A stretch of DNA of 64,000 nt from Elysia marginata (GCA_019649035.1 BMAT01000236.1:41237-105236), one strand, 5' to 3'; counted from the stretch's first letter, positions 39,600-51,029 are shown. The notes: generated by a model not told the origin, from the letters alone. Made by a program: numbers and translations.

Positions 39600-39960
39600 A
39601 TAATACTGTGAGGTTTTTATGACTTCGATTTTTCTATTAGTAGATCTAGAATCGTGCTAATAATGCGAATATCTTATGTTCGATCTCCATTCTCACAAAC
39701 TTTTTTTAAATTTAAACCTCAAAAGAAGCGCCAGGTTGCTTTCATCGAATGAACTTGGAAATGAAGTTCTTTTATACAGAAATTAAAGGCTTATCATGTT
39801 TTCTTCTTGGTTAAGACACACAACATCGGCAGTGAAGTGTCCCTTGAGTGGCTACGGCCTCTACAAACAGTTTAGCAATAAATATCGCTAAACTTATTTG
39901 TTGTCCACTTATAACATTGTGAGGTTTTTTATTATTTTAATTCCTTGATAAGCAGATTTT
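39600..39960 (+). repeat. Tandem duplication with tRNA-like segment, copy 2
   Basis: Diverged second copy. The B-box position reads TGTTCGATCTCC (39677-39688), and the anchors of copy 1 recur in order through about 39875. A TGTGAGGTTTTT string follows each copy (39607 and 39919), so the duplicated unit extends past the SINE-like part. A short tandem event or two nested insertions of one element could explain this. Confidence 0.7.
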
Positions 39961-40053
39961 ATGCGTAGAATCTAGAGTTAGATCTAGAACGGGATCAGCA
40001 TCCACGATCAGCTAAGCATTTTTTGGCTGACAAAGTTATTTTAGTTTCCGTTC

Positions 40054-40131
40054 TTAAAAAGACGTGGCTGTTATGTTTATTATCTCCTCTTATTAAAAGG
40101 CATGGGTGTTATATTTATTATCTCCTCCTCT
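40054..40131 (+). repeat. 39-bp tandem duplication
   Basis: Two adjacent 39-base units (40054-40092, 40093-40131) share TTAAAA, TGGGTGTTAT-type sequence and TTTATTATCTCCTC, with a few substitutions. Confidence 0.85.
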
Positions 40132-42026
40132 GTTTCTATTAGAAACTTGAAAAAAAACGTCAGTTGAATAGTTACAGGTTAAACCTGTCGGCTCCGCGCG
40201 CATGCTGAGAATGGCAAAGGTTTCAACCTAAAGAAAATTTTGTCTTAGGACCCGGCTGTCCGAGGCTGCAGTCCCCTCTCTAGGCCTACATTTAGATCCG
40301 TTCTCAAATTCTACCCCTGGACACAGATTTTTTTAAGTTCCTAGATTGTATAGATCCTTGATGTTACTCGATATCTACAGCAGCTAAACAGTTTTATTTC
40401 TATTACTTCTTTTGAAAAAAAAAGACCAATATGACTGTGTTACCGATATCTAGCATCTCAAGGTTGCCACCTGAATGTTTAATGCCCCCCTCTTTTCCTT
40501 CCCGCCACACACTCCCAGCACCCCTGTCTCCTTCCCCATTATCTTCATACTGCTAAAATTTCTCTATGGCTTCCTGGACAAGTTGACAAAGTAAACACTA
40601 ATAAATGACAAATGTGACATAAACAACAATAACCCGTAATAGGTGAAATTACTTAAGAAAACCCACCATTCATTGCGTGCCCATTCGATTCTTCTCCCAA
40701 CGAACAGACTTTATTAAAAGTGCAAAACCATTCCGTTTATTTGAACAGGGTGGAATACCAGTATTTGCAATCAATTAGAACTGGTTTTAATGCAAAACAC
40801 CCTTTTTCATATTCTCCTCTCACATCTTAAAGTCAGTCTAAATCTACTTTGCATAAAATGTACTGTATATTGTAAAAGGCAAAGGAAAATTAATGGCATA
40901 ATATGGCAATAAGACATAAGAGAGAAAAAATTCGCTGTTAATCATTGAATTCTTTAGAAACAAGAAAGGCTTACTCTGCGTGTTGTTCGAAATACAACGC
41001 AGTTACCTTAATTTACTTAGTGTAATCTTAAAGTCACATGAAATACAAAATATTCACGTAATATTATTATCCACTAACTGAAAACAAAATCAAGTTTCAC
41101 GAACAGGAAAACGCCCATCATTTATTCTGTTGCACTTTACAATATTCTCGAGCACAGTCCTCAGACAGGCCGCTTATAGGACACGAGCACTTTAGGTCGG
41201 TATTTGCCTTTCTAGTCAGGTTGGAACAAACATAAAAAAGGAAAGAGAAACTACTGTTAATTTATGTAAATATTTGCCTTCCAGGAGCTATCGGGAATGC
41301 AGAGATAATAATTTTTCTAAACAATGACACATACAAAAAATACTGTCTGAATCACTTTGTGAACATTGTCTGGCACGCGTAAAACTTGCTCACTGCATTT
41401 AGCATAATTATTCCTTTTCTATGCCGCAGATTTTTCTTTTCGAACTGATAAGATTCTTCCATAGTACTATGCCTGCTAGTAAAAAAGCGTGGTTGTATTG
41501 AATTTCATCTATGGCCATTTTTTCATCTTGTATTATGCACTTTTTATCCCATTGGGACTAGGTCATTTTACTAGTTCTATATCATTATAGATGGTCTTTT
41601 TTAACAAAGCGGGCGTTGACTCAGAGCCAGAGGCGTTGAATAATATTTAGCTTAGGCTCACTGTGGCCGCAGATCTCCACAATTCGCTGAACCGCTGTCT
41701 GAACCAATCTATTAATAGGCCAAATATCCGAAATGTAGGCCAAACATCCAAAACGCAGCTGATCTCTCATCGTTTAAATCGATATTTCTTAGGAAACTGC
41801 AGATCTTTCAGCAGCAAAGAATTAAATCTGAATTGTTTCACTAATTTTAAATGATACAGCTATATACCAATCAAAGATTTTTAAATGTATCGGGTTAATC
41901 GCTTTTAAGAGCCGTAATATACAACTACCCGCTCAGTATCTTACAAATTGGATACTTATGTATAGTCCCTGTTGTGTAAAATACTTAGTTTGCAAGCTTT
42001 ACTTCATGTTAGTTGGACTGTTTCTT
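40132..42026. other. Non-coding stretch
   Basis: No gene or repeat family recognised. A short near-palindrome, ACAGGTTAAACCTGT, lies near 40173. Confidence 0.4.
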
Positions 42027-42360
42027 TTTTTTGTATTCACTTTCTTAATCCCTTTCGGGAAATTTGGCTTTCGTTTCTCAGCGTAACTGTGTCGCCACAA
42101 GAGCAGCGCCACTAATGCCCCAGCAGACCAGTACATTTAAGGCCACTCTAAATCCATATGCAGGGTGTTGCAGGCGCATATCACAAATTCAAGAATTGCC
42201 TGGAGCTGGGTACCCATTTTGCAGGTGGGTGGACTGGGGAAAGTTAGAGTAAATTGCTTTCCCAAGGCAACTGCAACATGGCATGGTCGGGAATCGAACC
42301 CACGACCTCCAGATAGCGAGTCCGACGCGCTAACCACTCTGCCACGCTGCCCCCAGCGTG
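42027..42360 (-). mobile_element. CORE-like SINE
   Basis: On the minus strand the head has an A-box-like GTGGCAGAGTGGTTAGCGCG and a B box, GGGTTCGATTCCC (about 42289-42301). The CORE-like body then reads TTGCCTTGGGAAAG (about 42258-42271), CCCCAGTCCACCCA and CTGCAAAATGGGTACC (about 42210-42240). Downstream sequence matches the plus-strand SINE at 22201. A 7-bp stem with a 4-base loop (CACGCTG and CAGCGTG, 42343-42360) lies at the 5' end. Target duplications were not found. Confidence 0.85.
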
Positions 42361-43639
42361 TTCAGCAACACAATATAAAATAATACAAGAAGTAATTTGA
42401 AAACATTGCAAAGGCACAAGGAAAATTGACATAAAGATTTTAGATAAAGTGAGCAAATCACTTTTAAAAATAGAATATTTCGACCTAGATTGATTTGAAA
42501 AAAAAAGTAATCCTTCTTTCACATTTTTATAAAGGTGTTTGTAATCCCTAAGCATGTAACTTCTAGAGTCCGTCACGGTACGCTCAAAACTCCTACTCCT
42601 ACAACATGTCTGTTCAAAACACCTAACATTCTACTTTTTTTTTCAAGGCTGATAGCATTATCAAGTCAACGACGCTTTTAAAGTAGGGAAAACATTTTCA
42701 ACTTAAATCCACTCATGACCACTGGGATCACGAATACCCTTTTTATCTCAGCAGAGGCCAAGTTTTAGTCTTACATAGAGTAACGGTGCATTCACAAGGA
42801 TAGTTCTTATTGAATACTGTCTTGTGAATCTTTTGTTCCTGCTAAGCGACGCAAGTTCATTTTTTCGCTTTGTTTTTCTATCAAATTCCCTGTAGAGGGC
42901 TACTTTTTCCTGCATATGAGGTACTAAATATCAAAATAGTATCCATTATAATATCATTGCGAAACAGATTAACACTAGTTTAAAATTATTTTACGTTGTG
43001 CATTTTGTTTCATGAACTGTCATAGGCTCACCTTTCATTCATTAACCGTTAGCGTTAAGTTGCTCTGTCATGTGAGATTTTGGTATATTATGCATATGGA
43101 GTGAAAAGGCTCATTTCAAGTCTGTTTGTGTAAGACTTTGGGTCTTTGTGAATTAGAAATATTATAATTTACGGCTAATAAGTCATTTACATTTGAAAAA
43201 GCGTCATGCAGGACGCAGCTTTCCACTTTGGGGCTAAAAAAACGATGTTGGCCAAGTATGTTAAATACCTTCAGAGCAAGAAAAGTTTAGACTAAGCCAT
43301 AGGTTGTATATCTAATTTTGACGATTATGCGCTGGCTTTGAAACAAAAGTGAAATTATTCTAATCCAAACAGTAACATTTAAAAAGTGCGTTCCGTTAAA
43401 AAAAACCTGACGTTAAAACCCATAAAGCCACGAGAAAATTGACGGAAAAGCCGTTGCGTGACTGTAGCCCCAATCTCTAAGCCCAAAATCAGTCACGAAT
43501 TCTGGCGTAGTGTTGTATTTTGGGTCTCACGGTCAGCGGTATGTCAACGCCAGGGGCTGTCAAAAGTCGATTCCCAGGATAACAGATAGTCTCTTCCTGA
43601 TTCCATCTGGACCTTCAGACCAAGGCATGCTGGCCGAGC
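42361..43639. other. Non-coding stretch
   Basis: No gene recognised. Sequence from about 43490 is somewhat GC-richer and leads into the tandem repeat at 43640. Confidence 0.4.
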
Positions 43640-44078
43640 TGCGTCTCCAGCTGTATTTACACTGACCCAGATCGATCAGGGCTCGGATGCTTCCTGCGGA
43701 ATAAGTTAAATGGGGAAAAGAAGATGTATTATCGCGAATGAACTAGTTTGCCACAAGAAAAACCGAACGTTAATACATACCATTAGCTACATAGGTTTTC
43801 TTCTCATTGAAATTTGGTAAAGATCCAGTTGTACTTGCATTGACCCAGATCGATCACACCTCAGATACCTCTAGCGGAGTGAGAGAGCCTATTTGGAAGC
43901 GACGAGTCGGGACATTATCAAGACAGAACTAGGCTATCGGAGTGACAGGTCAAAGCGACGAATTTCAATTATACATGTTTAAAACCTTTTTACGTATAGG
44001 AATTTAAGTAAGGCTCCAGCTTTGACTTTCGTCGATCACAGCTTTTTTAAATTTTAACAAACATGTCCTAGGTTTATC

Positions 44079-44145
<67 letters not shown>

Positions 44146-45215
44146 CTCTCTGTCCTCTATTCTATATATTTTAAGTTTCTGTAGTCATAAAACTCAAGTT
44201 TTACTTTCTCCCTTGTTCTTTTTCAAACTTTTGCACAGTAAGCGCTTACCGACTCTACTAGGACATAAAGTGTTAGAAAACCAAATTATAAAATAAATGT
44301 CATATAGGTTTGAATTTATAAGTAGAAAATCCTTTTCCAGTATATTTTGACGGAGTTTTAATGAATTTTGACTTTAACAAAAGCTAGAGATACAAGACAA
44401 ACTGAAAACAAGATAGAAGACATGCCATTGACATATATATCTATGGGCCTATAAAGATCTAAAGTTGTTTTTTTTTTTAGTGTTTGTAGGCTAATACAAA
44501 ATAATTAGATCTTTATCTATATTTTGTTTAATTTTAAAGGGATTTTACCTTAGAGGTAGCAAGGATCTAGTTATTCTTGGTTTAGTTTTTACGCCTTGCT
44601 AGGTAGATCCGTTCAGAATAGATTATATTATTAATAGATTTATCAGTCTTGTCACTGATTATCCAGTGGGTTAACGGTATAATAGGAAAAAGAGATGGGA
44701 TCTCGTAGCTGTATGATGTTACCATGGTAGATATTACTCAACAAATATAAAATACATATCAATCTCATTTGATCTATTGACCTTTATAGATTAAAGCTTG
44801 CTCTTCGAGTAAGCATTCTCGGGAAGCTTATTGGACGTTAAACTCTTTAAAGTACTGATTAATTATTAAAGCTAGGATACCTCCAGCGAAGAAAATGTAT
44901 TTCGTTAGAAGGGAGTCAAGCTATCGAGGATGAACTAGACCCCTGTAGCAAGCTGAACGACCGAAATTAAATACATGTTGTAATTATTATGGCTTATCGA
45001 ATCGCCGTTGCACTTCAGGTGTTTTATACTTATGTAGATCGATGTCAGCGCGGATGCCTCCTGTTGAATAATCGTAAATTAGGGTGAGAAGGGTGAGGGG
45101 GGGGGGGTATCGTGGAAGAACTAGGCGGTTAGAGTACTGACCACACCATTGACGCTTGTTATCAGCTTTTTAAATCGCATTGAAATTCAGTTAGGCCCCA
45201 GCTGCACGCAATTGT
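43640..45215 (+). repeat. Diverged ~190-bp tandem repeat, interrupted
   Basis: At least four related units lie in direct orientation: about 43640-43831, 43832-44017, 44873-45010 (partial) and 45011-45215. A fragment (CCAGCTTTGACTTTCGTCGATCACAGCT) begins at about 44017. Anchors recur in order: CCAG-TGTA-TT, AGATCGATC, GGATGCCTCC (or GATACCTCTAG), a GGAATAAG-type string, then TATCG--GATGAACTAG, and finally an ATTGAAATT-type end. About 830 bases with a (CT)n array separate the two halves. No coding frame is conserved across units. Confidence 0.75.
44082..44152. repeat. (CT)n(GT)n microsatellite
   Basis: About 54 bases of CT units followed by a short GT run and further CT units, inside the interruption of the 190-bp tandem repeat. 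Confidence 0.95.
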
Positions 45216-45743
45216 ACTTAATTGAATATGCCTAGGTTGGGGTGCTTCAAATGCATTGGTGGAAAGGGTTTCTTTTACATAGTAGTAGATTTGGCTTCCT
45301 GAATACTAGCCAAATAACCTAGTATGAAATCAATTTTGTAAGTCCTTACTTTTGTACTAATTTTTATACATCTTATTGGTTATGCTTCTTCACAAAATGT
45401 GGTCTAGGTGGTTGGGCAACGAAGTCTCTTAGAAGATAAGTATCGCATGCTGACGAACTCTACACAATTCAGTGGGATAAAAATCTCAACAGTGCGTTTT
45501 TGCTTAATCTGTGGATAGCGACTGTGTTGACTTTCATAGTACTTAGAGTAAAAAGCTTATCTGCTGTTGATTTGCATTTTATACAGCACCATGCGTACTG
45601 TTATAAATAATACTATGTACGTTTATTTTTATTCAAATTTGATTTTGGATACTTCGCACCATTTGGAATACTTTTTTACAAAGTAGTATCTGTATTTAAA
45701 ATGCCATCAAATAAGTCGAAAACATTTCTATTCTTTTTCACAG

Positions 45744-45831
45744 CACTTTTTGATACTTCTGGAAAAGACCATTATGGATTATGAGCTTTTGTTGTTGAAT
45801 CTGGTGGAATGAAGACTGGAGATCCAGATTG
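45744..45831 (+). pseudogene. Exon-like segment between splice-site motifs, with a stop
   Basis: A pyrimidine-rich run ending in CAG (45743) and a GTAAGG donor-like motif (45832) bracket 88 bases. One frame reads LFDTSGKDHYG, a TGA at 45782-45834's early part (45782-45784 region), then AFVVESGGMKTGDPDW, with the final Trp codon split at the junction. The GG-MK-GD-DW string loosely recalls the start of RanBP2-type zinc fingers in FUS/TAF15-like proteins, but this is too short to assign. It may be a dead or chance exon. Confidence 0.25.
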
Positions 45832-46254
45832 GTAAGGCAGTACCTTTTTTAAACTATATTTCATACCTTCTCTGTAACAAAGAACAGATTATATTTGTTT
45901 TACAAACGAGAGTTGCATCTTCGTACCTTCCCATTTTATTTCGGGACTTATTTTAGCAGGCCTTAACCCTACCACCAAATGAAGAGGGAAACCATCAAAG
46001 AAAGAAAGTAAAGGTGATTTAGACTGACGCTGTTATTTTTAGTCTGTTACCGCCTTTTGGGCCCAGCCTCACCTCTTTGGCTGTTTCTTAAATTATACTG
46101 CAAAGTAGAAGGGCGACAATTTTTCCATGCAGTACACTAAAATCTGCCCGGGACAAATGGAAAGCGGTATCTGCAGTGTAACCCATATGAGAGGTACTGC
46201 ATTTCGTTTGTCCACGGCAGAAATGTGGTGTGAGAATGAGGCTGTGATAGAAGG

Positions 46255-46630
46255 TCGCGATTTTGTTGGTTGTGATGATGGACAACGAATTTTAGGCACA
46301 GCAAAGAAAATAAGGTTCCGATAAAAAGTGCTGAAATTTTTATCCAAAAGGACCTGAAGGTTTAAAAGAAAAAAAGGAAAAACATCAATGAAAATCTGTC
46401 GGTTGTGATGGTGGACAAAATTATGTCCTGCATCACAACCTACAGATTTTGAGCGTGACCGTTTCTATATTTTTTTCGTCAAATTGCTTAAAATTTGAGA
46501 CAAAGCAGTATGATGCAATTCAAGAAAGTCACAACATCACATCATTATGACAGTTTGTTACTTTTAGTGTTGTTTTTTTTTTTTCAAATACTTCGTCTTC
46601 CATCACGACCCATAGATTTACGACGTTTTC
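46255..46630. repeat. Nested foldback (MITE-like) with four motif copies
   Basis: A motif near GGTTGTGATG-TGGAC occurs four times: plus at about 46268-46285 and 46402-46419, minus at about 46424-46445 and 46590-46612. The inner pair (about 46396-46452) forms a hairpin with arms of about 25 bases around a short AT loop. The outer pair faces inward about 330 bases apart. Such nested palindromes are typical of MITEs and foldback elements. No transposase is present. Confidence 0.65.
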
Positions 46631-46635
46631 TCACA

Positions 46636-46850
46636 GTCTCTGATGAAGTGGTAGACACTTGGCTCTTTGTCTGGGAGGTTGGAAAAGCTATCTACACATA
46701 TTTCCTCGCGGTATTCATCTGTTAAATGAGTACTACTCGGCTATGGGCAGTGAAAAATCTTGTCAGTACGCTAGATTGATTCCTTTGATTAACTGCTGCT
46801 CCTCTGTGAGTTCAGGAGGTAGTTTGGTTGGTAAATGCCCGCTTTGAAAC
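46636..46850 (+). mobile_element. CORE-like SINE, head damaged
   Basis: An A-box-like GATGAAGTGGTAGACACTTGG starts the head, while the B box is lost or merged into GGGAGGTTGGAAAAG. The body follows the CORE-like order: TTTCCTCGCGG, then TGTTAAATGAGTACTACTCGG and GGCAGTGAAAAATC (about 46747-46760). Its 3' part matches 32465-32560. It abuts the foldback ending near 46630. Confidence 0.65.
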
Positions 46851-47422
46851 CCAAGTAATGCGCTTAGAGAATTTTTTTAGATAGGCGCTATGTACTAGCG
46901 TCCAAAAAGCATACACCCTCTTTTAAATAGTCTGAGGACAAGGCAGAGTGAAAACGTATGAGAACCTTTGGGTTTTTTACCAAGATAGTTTTATGAATTA
47001 AAGTAAAACTCTGACCAGAATGGTTGATTTTGTACTTTGAATCCCAATTTTTTAATCACGCGTCAAATTTAAAAACCCAAATAATATAGTCGTAATTGTT
47101 TTGACCAATAGAAGGTAAGTTTGGGCTATATTTTACTTCGGGTCACATTATCTAGTCTACCTTCCTCTTGCATTCGTCACACACACGCTTTTCCCTCTAG
47201 TTGTAATAACAAAACTAGTATTAGTTTTACCATCTGTTTTGAGGAAGATCGTCCCAAAAATCAGTTAGCGCTCCTAGCATTATTTTCTTGTGGCGGTGAC
47301 TCCTTTATTACTTACGAGTCGTTATATCTGGGGGAAAAGCCTCTCGTTCGTTATGCGATAGCATCCCATGCCATCGCCATGTCTTCCCAGGGTAAATCTT
47401 GATTCATCTGTGAGATGGGCAG
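46851..47422. other. Non-coding stretch
   Basis: A 93-codon open frame at 47121-47402 exists but belongs to no family I recognise. No repeat was identified. Confidence 0.35.
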
Positions 47423-47776
47423 TTGGTTAATGTCTTGTACTGTGCAGGTAAGTGCGTGCCGATTATAGATGGACCTGTCTCTAATAAAGGAGCAGGAAAA
47501 GTCGTTGAAGTGACTATCTTGCTCACATCCTGTGGGTACTGCGACGAAGCAAAAAATGTAACGACTGATTGCGCAGTGTTCAGGGATGTTCTGAGCAGTT
47601 TGAGTGATAACGAGTTTGATAACGATTTCTTAAGTGCGATACCGAAAATTCAAATGGCCAATCGACTGCCAACGTGGTTCGAAAGAAAGGCGCGCTGCGG
47701 CGAAAACTCACGAAAATTGAGCTATATTATCAGTTTTCAACGCCAAAAAAGTCAAACTAACATGCTCAATCGTTGA
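47423..47776 (+). CDS. Unrecognised coding-like open frame
   Basis: This 117-residue frame has more balanced codon use and higher GC than its surroundings. It contains a CGYC pair (about residues 37-40), an acidic stretch and a basic C-terminal part. Just after its stop, another frame continues with coding-like sequence (about 47800-47970, including KRSTVSIYSGKTTRDYTKRL), so a frameshift within a longer old ORF is possible. The context gives no help: repeats lie on both sides. I recognise no domain. It may be a host exon, a transposon ORF remnant or chance. The listed start is simply the first ATG; a CAG just upstream of 47448 could instead be a splice acceptor. Confidence 0.25.
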   Translation: MVNVLYCAGKCVPIIDGPVSNKGAGKVVEVTILLTSCGYCDEAKNVTTDCAVFRDVLSSLSDNEFDNDFLSAIPKIQMANRLPTWFERKARCGENSRKLSYIISFQRQKSQTNMLNR

Positions 47777-48185
47777 AAATGGTTTAAAAACTTTTTTAAA
47801 AGGCGACATGCGTGTAAAAAGATCAACCGTGAGTATCTACTCGGGGAAAACAACTCGTGATTACACCAAGCGTCTTGGAATTGAACACATTGGAAAAAAA
47901 ATTCACAAATTTAGGCGGCTGATGAACTATGGTATAAAAGATGCCGTGTTAAAAGTGTATTCTTTCTTTTTGACGTGAGTATACGAAACCGCTGTTTACT
48001 TTTCCGTTTCTTCTTAATGCTCCGTTACAACAAAGGTTAAAATGTTTTGTTTTCCATGCAACTTTGAACTATTTTCCTCCTCAGTAAGTTGCAATAAATG
48101 GCACTAAGCGTTTGTTAGTCGGTTCCTGAAAGACCCAGCTGTCATTAAATAAGTTATTTACAAACAGTTGTTGTCTATAAATAAT
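47777..48185. other. Non-coding stretch, first part weakly coding-like
   Basis: The first 190 bases continue the possible shifted frame noted for 47423-47776. The remainder shows nothing recognisable. Confidence 0.3.
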
Positions 48186-48340
48186 AGAGACCTTTAGCAC
48201 ACGCACCGTGTCGCACTACGCGTACGTGAAAATCGGGAAAGCAGATTGAGGAAACTATAAAAATAATGAAACCAGTTTCTAAAAATAGACGCCACAGACG
48301 TTCGCGTCATACTCACGCGCTGCTGCTTAAAGTCTGTAAT
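48186..48340 (+). repeat. AGAGACC-end repeat, copy 2
   Basis: Nearly the same as 21237-21390 and 48734-48888, sharing the AGAGACC start, the ACACG-CAC-CGTGT hairpin, ACGCGTACGTGAAAATCGGG, and ATGAAACCAGTTTCTAAAAA. It has a one-base insertion near 48290 relative to the others. It lies 548 bases upstream of copy 3 in the same orientation. Confidence 0.8.
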
Positions 48341-48426
48341 GTCAACAAGTTTCAAACACTTGTTTTCTTGAAATATCTCGTGCCCGCTATTGAGGCTGAG
48401 GTATTTGAGAAACCACTGAACCATAA

Positions 48427-49110
48427 GGCTTCATGGAAACGCATTATCGCAAGACATTTAACGCTATAACGCCCACAGTTCGTGAGCACCTTTTACAAGT
48501 GAACTAACTCACACTGAGCAGCGCTGGTGCGCGCACCTGTGCTTACCCCAGTTCACAGAGCTCATTAGGTGTACACCCGTCTACACAGTAAACGCTAGCT
48601 AGGTAGCTTTGTAGACAAACACGATAACATTGTTCCTTTGGACATTTGCACCGCACATAGGCAGTGACTGTGAGCTGTAAAAAGATAATAACGACACTGT
48701 TTATCGTACTTCTCTCCACGTACTCGCGTTAATAGAGACCTTAAGCACACGCACCGTGTCTCAATACGCGTACGTGAAAATCGGGAAAGCAGATCAAAGA
48801 AACTATAAAAAAAATGAAACCAGTTTCTAAAAATAGACCCACAGACGTTCCCGTCATGCTCACGCGTTGGCTGCGTAAACTCTGTAATGGCGAGCTAGCG
48901 TTAATTATGTGCTCAGCCTCATGCACCAAAAGAAGAAGCGCAAACTTCCTTACCGTTGATTGGCTAGATAGATGTTATCTTTTTGTCCATTTAACAATCT
49001 ATCGATTAGTAGCCTGCAGAGATGATTAAAAACCAATACAACGTTTTAAATCGTGCGAAAAAGTTGATTATTATAACCGAAGTTCTTTTTATGGAATCAA
49101 GAAATGTGAA
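48427..49110 (+). repeat. Dispersed repeat shared with 60.6-60.9 kb
   Basis: The two outer parts match 60591-60860: GGCTTCATGGAAA and TCACACTGAG-AGC-CTGGTGCG at 48427-48560, then AAGCGCAAAC and GATTAAAAACCAATA at 48920-49040. The middle, about 48561-48920, including the AGAGACC repeat copy 3, is absent from the 60-kb relative. Confidence 0.6.
48734..48888 (+). repeat. AGAGACC-end repeat, copy 3
   Basis: Third close copy of the family at 21237 and 48186. It begins abruptly at AGAGACCTTAAGCACACG after GCGTTAAT, and similarity ends near CTGTAATGG. It lies within the segment missing from the related 60.6-kb repeat, which fits a later insertion. Confidence 0.8.
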
Positions 49111-49194
49111 AAACTCTATTACCAATGACTTGTATAATTGAACTATACATTCTTTCAAGCTTAATTGGCTTTGTAAGGATAAAAAAATATTTTG

Positions 49195-49196
<2 letters not shown>

Positions 49197-49260
<64 letters not shown>
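49197..49260. repeat. (CT)n microsatellite
   Basis: Uninterrupted run of about 32 CT units. The Ser-Leu and Arg-Glu frames across it are artefacts. Confidence 0.97.
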
Positions 49261-49265
<5 letters not shown>

Positions 49266-50123
49266 CCAACTGAAAAGCACAAGCATATTTTTAAAAAAAA
49301 AGTATTATATCTCACAAACCTAACTTTTTACACTGTATGTTTGTTTTAAAAACAAATCTGGGAGCCCCTTCAAAAAAGACACAAAGTAAATATTTTAAAC
49401 AAAAAAATAAATCAACTGAGTTGCAGAAAATAGTTGTGACGCAACCTGAATTAAATCTACATACCTACCTGCTTGTCTACCTATGTTCATAACTATATTA
49501 AAAGTACTAACACCTCCCCCCCTCTATTTCTCTCTTCTTCTGCTTCTCTTTCTATGCAGATCTGCCTTCTCTCCCTTTTCCTCCCAAACTCTCAGCATCC
49601 ATTTTATGAACAATCTTTTAAAATGTAAAATCATTCCTCCACCCTACTCCCCACTAAAGTTTTGTATTGCAGTTACATTCTGGTTTCCTTTTAGCCGACT
49701 TGAGATCTATGGTGTTTGATCACAGCACGGTCTTTTATCTCAACCTCCTTTTCTTTATCCCAATTTCTCCCTCTTTTGTCTCCCACTTAATCCCTCATGT
49801 TTTTCTTTAAGGGAAAAGATAATTCCTCACAATGTATATCATTTTGCTTGTAAATATTCGACTATGATAGGTACCGATAGAATTCACAGAGGGTGGAGAA
49901 AATATCATTAAAGTTGGGCAGGAGTGAGTTATCAAGTGTGGGTAAATATTCTCATCACGGGTAAAAAAAAGAGACAAAGGTTTAGATAAAACACTTTCAG
50001 AAACATTGTACGTAAAGACGTATTGTTAACCATGATAGTGCAGTCCTCGAGGCAGGGGGGTTACCCATTTCTTCGCACTGGCAGGCAACAAAAAAGAATG
50101 AATACAGAGCGAGTTTTGCACGA
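49261..50123. other. Non-coding stretch, pyrimidine-rich in part
   Basis: No gene recognised. Pyrimidine-rich segments at about 49500-49610 and 49725-49800 lack any clear exon next to them. Confidence 0.4.
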
Positions 50124-51026
50124 GAAAGCAAAGTAACTACCAACTACTTAGTATCAGATATTCGAGAGCAATCCCTTACAGTCGGAGCGCGATTCTGGTC
50201 AAGGATTGCCTTTAAATATTCATACTCTGTCGCCCAGACGCAAGTCCGTTAAATAGCGTCCAGTGCTTGTCAGATCGTGCTACTCCTAGCCTGAGAATCT
50301 GAGACGATTGATCAATGGGCCGGCGCCGCTTTGTGAGATATAAGAGATGTTCTTGTGGTGATAACACGGCAAACATAAAGAGCTTATAATCGTCTTGTTT
50401 ACGGAGATGAAAGATACCTATAACCTTACGTGCGATTTGTTTTCTCCTCGGCGAGTTAGGAATACCACTGGCATTGTATTCTCTGCCTATGTATCTCATT
50501 AGAAAATTTTATTGAAGTAAATTGGCATGTTTAAAATTTTGGAATGATAAACAGATTAAGTTTTCCACCTTTCCTCTTCTTTCTTAAAATTTGTGGGTGT
50601 AACTTTTTTCTCGATAGTTTTCTTTTTTTTTTTGCTTTGAAATACACCAGTCAATAAAAAGGGTTCATTACTTCGAAAAGAGAGAGTATGTAGGAGTATT
50701 TTCTCTTTGCATTTCTTTAAATTTCAGGCTCGTTTGCGCCATGTCCAATAAAATCTAATCAACTGGTTCTTTAAAAAGTGATGATGCATCTATAAAACAT
50801 ATTCTAGAAGACAAAGAAGTCACAAGGTTTAAAGAGTTTGTTTAGCCCTATATCTCAAGAAAAAACAGTGAAGCAATTAAATAGATCGGCAGGTCAGATA
50901 GATAAGGAATTAGACAAAGACAATGTAGGAGGGATTTTGAAAAAACTGAAAACAAAGAAAGGGATATAGACAAGAGGTGTGACAGACACACAGGCAGGGA
51001 GAGAGAGGAAAAAAAAGAGGAAACGT

Positions 51027-51029
<3 letters not shown>

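Noticed and set aside
49006-49349. Arg-Glu and Ser-Leu repeat frames
   Set aside because: Produced by the (CT)n microsatellite in both directions.
50038-50075. CCTCGAGGCAGG string resembling the start of the repeat at 12030
   Set aside because: The match is short and does not extend.
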